Below, piece by piece: positions 60,070-64,000 of a stretch of DNA of 64,000 nucleotides. Below the pieces are notes generated by a model. The model saw only the letters and a program-made list of their open reading frames with translations. It searched no databases and was not told the origin of the DNA. The position numbers and the translations under genes are program-made. Location of the stretch: positions 186,001 through 250,000 of the forward strand of contig NZ_RJTN01000002.1 in assembly GCF_005497185.1 (NCBI RefSeq). The letters are read 5' to 3'. The stretch comes from Pectobacterium polonicum. Lineage in GTDB: Bacteria > Pseudomonadota > Gammaproteobacteria > Enterobacterales > Enterobacteriaceae. Each line of letters begins with the position of its first letter. Within the stretch, counting starts at the first letter, position 1.

Positions 60070-61658
60070 CAGTCAATCACCCGTCCTTTGAATGCAAACA
60101 GCCCCTGTGGCCGTTTCTGAATAAACAGCACGATCAGTACCAGAATGACGATTTTACCCAGCACCGCACCGATCTGCGGCTCCAGCACTTTGTTAAGGAT
60201 ACCGAGACTGAATGCAGCCACCACCGTCCCTGCAAGCTGTCCGACGCCGCCTAACACGACGACGAGGAAGGAATCGATGATGTAACCCTGTCCTAATTCC
60301 GGTCCAACGTTACCCAATTGCGACAGTGCCACACCACCAAGACCAGCGATACCGGAACCCAAACCAAAAGCCAGCATATCGACGCGACCAGTCGGCACGC
60401 CGCAGCAATCTGCCATCGCGCGGTTTTGCGTCACCGCCCGCACATTCATGCCAAGACGGGTTTTATTGAGTAGCAGCCAGGTGAGCAGCAGCACGCCGAG
60501 CACGAACAGGATCACCGCGATGCGGTTATACGGCAGCACCAGATTTGGCAACAAACGAAGCCCGCCGGACAGCCATGCGGGGTTTGCCACTTCCAGATTC
60601 TGCGTGCCGAACAGAATTCGTACCAGTTGGATCAGCATCAGGCTAATTCCCCAGGTTGCCAGCAGTGTTTCCAACGGTCGGCCATAAAGATGGCGGATCA
60701 CCGTGCGTTCCAGCACCATACCGACGCCAGCGGTGATAAAGAAGGCGACAGGCAGCGCCAGCAGCGGATAATACGCCAGCCAGCTCGGCGCAAACTGCTG
60801 ACACAGCGACTGCACCAGCCAGGTTGCGTACGCGCCCAGCATTAGCATTTCGCCGTGCGCCATGTTAATAACGCCCAGTAACCCGTAGGTGATCGCCAGC
60901 CCCAGCGCCGCCAGCAGCAAAATAGAACCAAGCGACAGCCCGGTAAATGCCTGTCCTAGCAGATCGCCGACGATCAAACTTTGCTTAATCAGATCCAAAC
61001 TTTCTTGCGCTGCCGCACGCACGCCGGTATCCGATTCATTCTGTGCCTGCGTCAACGGCTGTAACAGCGCCTGCATTTGCGGATCGCCGGTCTGCCCCAA
61101 TCGTTTGACCGCGTTAAGACGCACCAACGGATCGGCGTCGCTTAGTTGCCGAGTGGCAATAGCAATATTCAGCGCATCGTGCACCTGTGCGTCTTTCTCC
61201 ACCCCAAGACGCTGCACCAATAGCGGCAGTTGTTCCGCACTGCTGTCACTTTGTAATTGCCGTACCGCATTCAGGCGAGTGGTCACATCATCACTGACTA
61301 CCTGATGTGCGGCCAGCGCGGTGGCAACCAGACCGCGCAGGCGGTTATTCATAAACAGTTTTTTGGTCGCACCAACGGGTTGTGCACCCCCTTCCAGCGG
61401 CGTTAACACCCCTTGCGCATCCCTAAACGGCTGCTGATCCCGATCGAGCACCACCGATTCATCGCGCAGCGCCTGTAACAGCGGCAGGCGTATAGGCTCC
61501 GGCGCTGCGGCCCATTGTTGCAGCAGTTCAGCCTGCTGCGTGCGGCTGGCAACAGCGAAATCGGCCGCGGGTCCGGCTTGTGCCAACCCAGAGAGCATTA
61601 GACACAGCGACAGCACAAACGTAGATAATCGATGACTCATCATCGCAATGTCCGCCAT
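60069..61658 (-). CDS. urtB: urea ABC importer permease UrtB
   Basis: LivH-type permease with the long exported N-terminal region typical of UrtB. The 529-aa protein starts with a signal peptide (LSTFVLSLCLMLSGLAQAGPA). Residues 30-230 contain HEAT-like repeats (DADPLVRLNAVKRLGQTGDPQ). The membrane domain follows with GLLGVINMAHGEMLMLGAYATW and VVVLGGVGQLAGTVVAAF. The gap to urtA is 53 bases. Confidence 0.94.
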   Translation of the reverse strand: MADIAMMSHRLSTFVLSLCLMLSGLAQAGPAADFAVASRTQQAELLQQWAAAPEPIRLPLLQALRDESVVLDRDQQPFRDAQGVLTPLEGGAQPVGATKKLFMNNRLRGLVATALAAHQVVSDDVTTRLNAVRQLQSDSSAEQLPLLVQRLGVEKDAQVHDALNIAIATRQLSDADPLVRLNAVKRLGQTGDPQMQALLQPLTQAQNESDTGVRAAAQESLDLIKQSLIVGDLLGQAFTGLSLGSILLLAALGLAITYGLLGVINMAHGEMLMLGAYATWLVQSLCQQFAPSWLAYYPLLALPVAFFITAGVGMVLERTVIRHLYGRPLETLLATWGISLMLIQLVRILFGTQNLEVANPAWLSGGLRLLPNLVLPYNRIAVILFVLGVLLLTWLLLNKTRLGMNVRAVTQNRAMADCCGVPTGRVDMLAFGLGSGIAGLGGVALSQLGNVGPELGQGYIIDSFLVVVLGGVGQLAGTVVAAFSLGILNKVLEPQIGAVLGKIVILVLIVLFIQKRPQGLFAFKGRVID

Positions 61659-61711
61659 ATAAGAGAGGGAGTATCCCCGTCCGATGTTGGACGGGCGTGT
61701 AGAGACGACGT

Positions 61712-62980
61712 TTACTGCGCTGCTTTGATTGGATGATCGGGCTTCTTATCGTTACCGGCGATGTATGGGCTCCACGGCTGGGCGCGAACCGGCTTATCGG
61801 TTTGCCAGACCACGTTGAACTGACCGTTTTCTTCGATTTCGCCAATCATCACCGGTTTGTGCAGATGGTGGTTGGTGCTGTCCATTGTCAGCGTAAAGCC
61901 ATCCGGTGCGGCAAAGGTCTGGCCGGCCATCGCTGCACGCACTTTATCCACGTCCGTAGTACCCGCTTTCTCTACCGCCTGCGCCCACATATGAATGCCG
62001 ACATAGGTCGCTTCCATCGGATCGTTGGTCACCACCGTGCCCGCGTTCGGCAGGTTTTTCGCTTTGGCATAGGCTTTGTAGGCTTCCACGAAGTCGGCAT
62101 TGGTGGGGTTATCTACCGACTCGAAGTAGTTCCACGCGGCTAAATGGCCGACCAGCGGTTTGGTGTCGATGCCGCGCAGTTCTTCTTCCCCCACCGAGAA
62201 CGCGACAACCGGCACGTCGGTCGCTTTGATGCCCTGATTCGCCAGCTCTTTATAGAACGGTACGTTGGAATCGCCGTTGATGGTGGAAACCACCGCCGTC
62301 TTACCGCCCGTCGAGAATTTCTTGATGTTGGAAACGATGGTTTGATAATCGCTGTGGCCAAACGGCGTATAGACCTCCTCAATATCTTTGTCCTGCACGC
62401 CTTTCGAATGCAGGAACGCGCGCAGGATCTTGTTGGTGGTACGCGGATACACATAGTCCGTACCCAGTAGGAAGAAACGCTTCGCCGCCCCGCCGTCTTC
62501 ACTCATCAGGTATTCCACTGCTGGGATCGCCTGCTGATTCGGTGCCGCGCCGGTGTAGAACACGTTCGGCGACATCTCTTCACCTTCATACTGCACCGGA
62601 TAGAACAGCAGCCCATTTAACTCTTCAAACACCGGCAGAACCGATTTACGCGATACCGATGTCCAGCACCCGAACACCACCGCCGCTTTGTCCTGTGTCA
62701 GCAACTGACGCGCCTTTTCAGCAAACAGCGGCCAGTTCGAGGCCGGATCGACCACTACCGGCTCCAGTTTTTTCCCCAACACGCCACCTTTGGCGTTGAT
62801 TTCATCAATGGTCATCAGCGCCACATCCTTCAGCGGCGTTTCCGAAATCGCCATCGTGCCGGACAGCGAATGCATAATGCCGACTTTGATGGTTTCCGCC
62901 GCCTGCACGCTCCAGGTCAACCCCATACCAACCACTGTCGCAGAAAGCGCAAAAACTTTTAGCAATGAACGTCTTTTCAT
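61712..62980 (-). CDS. urtA: urea ABC importer binding protein UrtA
   Basis: Periplasmic urea-binding protein. The 422-aa protein has a signal peptide ending SVQAAE before TIKVGIMHSLSGTMAISET. Family blocks are GCWTSVSRKSVLPVFEELNGLLFYPVQYEGEE and YVYPRTTNKILRAFL. The start overlaps the GntR gene stop by 4 bases, so the regulator and importer are in one operon. Confidence 0.96.
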   Translation of the reverse strand: MKRRSLLKVFALSATVVGMGLTWSVQAAETIKVGIMHSLSGTMAISETPLKDVALMTIDEINAKGGVLGKKLEPVVVDPASNWPLFAEKARQLLTQDKAAVVFGCWTSVSRKSVLPVFEELNGLLFYPVQYEGEEMSPNVFYTGAAPNQQAIPAVEYLMSEDGGAAKRFFLLGTDYVYPRTTNKILRAFLHSKGVQDKDIEEVYTPFGHSDYQTIVSNIKKFSTGGKTAVVSTINGDSNVPFYKELANQGIKATDVPVVAFSVGEEELRGIDTKPLVGHLAAWNYFESVDNPTNADFVEAYKAYAKAKNLPNAGTVVTNDPMEATYVGIHMWAQAVEKAGTTDVDKVRAAMAGQTFAAPDGFTLTMDSTNHHLHKPVMIGEIEENGQFNVVWQTDKPVRAQPWSPYIAGNDKKPDHPIKAAQ

Positions 62981-63765
62981 TTATTAGCCCTTAAGTCGTG
63001 TTGAGTGAGAATGGAATCGTGTGATGCATCAGGTGAAACACGTTCAGTAGAAACAGATGTCGTTGAAACAGATTGAGGCCGCGCCTGCTGTAGCATGTGT
63101 AAGGTGATCTTCCTGACTTCGGCCTTACTGACCGCAATATGGTCGGTCAGAATGCGCTGCGCCTCCTCGGTGTGCTGTTGCAATATCGCCAGCAAAATCT
63201 GGGCATGTTCTTTATAGGTCGCATCGATGCGATCTTCGCGGGTGAAATCGAGGCGGCGAATAATGCGGATTTTCTCCGTCAGTTCGCCGTGAACTCGCGC
63301 CATTTCGCTGTTGCCTGCCGCCATCACTAGCCCACGGTGAAACGCTTCGTCGTAGCGGGAGACGATCTTGCCGTCGTCCAGACGCGGTTCCTCAATCCAG
63401 AAGCGTTTTAGATCCGCCAATAGCTCGGCGCAGCGCCCCGGCGGCATCCCGCACAGCCGCCGAATGGCCTCGCGTTCCAGCACGATGCGAAAGTCATACA
63501 GCTCCTCGAAATATTCGAAATCAAACGGACGAACCTGCCAACCACTGCGAAAATAGACTTCGACATACCCTTCCCGCTCCAGCCAGAACAACGCCTGACG
63601 CACTGGCGTACGGCTGACCGACATCCGCTCGGCAATTTCATTTTCACTAAAGCGATCGCCCGGCATCAGGCGAAAATCGAAAATGTCGTTTTTTAGCGTT
63701 TGATACACCCGCTCCGCCAGCGCTTCCGGGCGATCTTTGCTGCTTTTCTGTGTGCCAGTTCGCAT
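62977..63765 (-). CDS. GntR-family (FadR/FCD type) regulator of the urea genes
   Basis: Predicted regulator of urea uptake and breakdown. I chose the ATG at 63765 (MRTGTQKSSKDRPEA) with GGAG upstream, giving 262 aa. The winged HTH is at residues 12-80 (MPGDRFSENEIAERMSVSRTPVRQAL). The FCD effector domain follows, with likely metal-ligand histidines in DEAFHRGLVMAAG and TYKEHAQILLAI. It has a Ser/Thr-rich C-terminal tail. It lies between urea carboxylase and urtA. Confidence 0.88.
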   Translation of the reverse strand: MRTGTQKSSKDRPEALAERVYQTLKNDIFDFRLMPGDRFSENEIAERMSVSRTPVRQALFWLEREGYVEVYFRSGWQVRPFDFEYFEELYDFRIVLEREAIRRLCGMPPGRCAELLADLKRFWIEEPRLDDGKIVSRYDEAFHRGLVMAAGNSEMARVHGELTEKIRIIRRLDFTREDRIDATYKEHAQILLAILQQHTEEAQRILTDHIAVSKAEVRKITLHMLQQARPQSVSTTSVSTERVSPDASHDSILTQHDLRANK

Positions 63766-63838
63766 CGTTTTCTCCGTTCTACCGTTTATGACATGTCGTC
63801 CGTTTATTCCGGCTCGTCCCTTTATTGCTACCGGTCTT

Positions 63839-64000
63839 TTACTCCAGCCACAGCAAAGCATCGCCGGGGCTGACTGGTCGCCCCGGCTGGCAGCCGATGC
63901 GCTTCACTCGGCCAGACTGCGGTGCGGTTATCGTCAGTTCCATCTTCATGGCTTCGACGATAATCAGCGGCTGTCCGGCTTCGATGACATCCCCCACATT
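63839..64000 (-). CDS. uca: urea carboxylase, C-terminal biotin domain (5' part outside window)
   Basis: The last 53 codons of a biotin-dependent carboxylase are visible. The biotinylation site is VEAMKMELTI, and the protein ends GDALLWLE. Its place before the GntR gene and urtABCDE identifies it as urea carboxylase (ATP-dependent conversion of urea to allophanate) rather than acetyl-CoA carboxylase. Allophanate hydrolase is expected beyond the window. Confidence 0.88.
   Translation of the reverse strand, partial: NVGDVIEAGQPLIIVEAMKMELTITAPQSGRVKRIGCQPGRPVSPGDALLWLE

Overview
The window looks like chromosomal DNA of a soft-rot enterobacterium, most likely Pectobacterium. This rests on gene order and protein similarity recalled by eye; no search was run. 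Core blocks follow the E. coli order: topA-cysB, dtpA-nth-rsxEGDCBA-cnu, and ydgJ. Between them are genes typical of plant-associated enterobacteria: arabinose and aryl-beta-glucoside use, urea uptake, an autotransporter peptidase, and a colicin-type PAAR effector.

Layout. 1-3037: 3' part of topA, an ERIC-like repeat, and cysB. 3126-12159 (minus): dtpA, nth, the electron-transport operon rsxABCDGE and cnu. 12398-20786: an arabinose cluster with araBA (minus) divergent from araFGH-araC (plus), lying between cnu and ydgJ. 20902-23744: ydgJ, a YfeH-like transporter and a small exported protein. 23812-24510: an IS200-type element. 24550-28363: accessory genes comprising two exported proteins in one operon, a broken LysR gene, a metallo-beta-lactamase-fold hydrolase and an exported protein. 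28865-30900: an RNA ligase followed by an HD-phosphatase/polynucleotide-kinase fusion, a likely RNA repair operon with a structured untranslated region in front. 31083-34669: a ZigA-type zinc GTPase behind a perfect 20-bp Zur-like palindrome, an unknown protein, a VOC protein and a HisN-like phosphatase. 34901-39210: ascB-ascF and divergent ascG. 39307-41259: an M28 aminopeptidase fused to an autotransporter barrel. 41660-41887: a small unknown protein gene. 42068-52046: a sulfur-compound cluster resembling the Bacillus subtilis ytm/yxe operons, with two monooxygenases, a flavin reductase, an M20 deacylase, a GNAT acetyltransferase and an ABC importer with two binding proteins. 52130-54224: arsRBC. 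55145-57221: a PAAR-colicin DNase effector with a one-base frameshift at its start and an Im9-like immunity gene, flanked by an imperfect direct repeat and an IS3-family remnant. 57452-64000 (minus): urtABCDE, a GntR regulator and the end of urea carboxylase.

How the genes fit together. The arabinose genes import and begin breakdown of L-arabinose, but no araD is present here. AscF and AscB import, phosphorylate and hydrolyse aryl-beta-glucosides under AscG. The 42-52 kb cluster should take up, acetylate, oxidise and deacetylate S-substituted cysteines to release usable sulfur. UrtABCDE imports urea for the ATP-dependent urea carboxylase route. The most notable items are the RNA ligase/HD-Pnk operon with its folded leader, the frameshifted PAAR-DNase module, a pair of hairpins showing CsrA-type GGGA loops at 45250-45292, and the autotransporter aminopeptidase.
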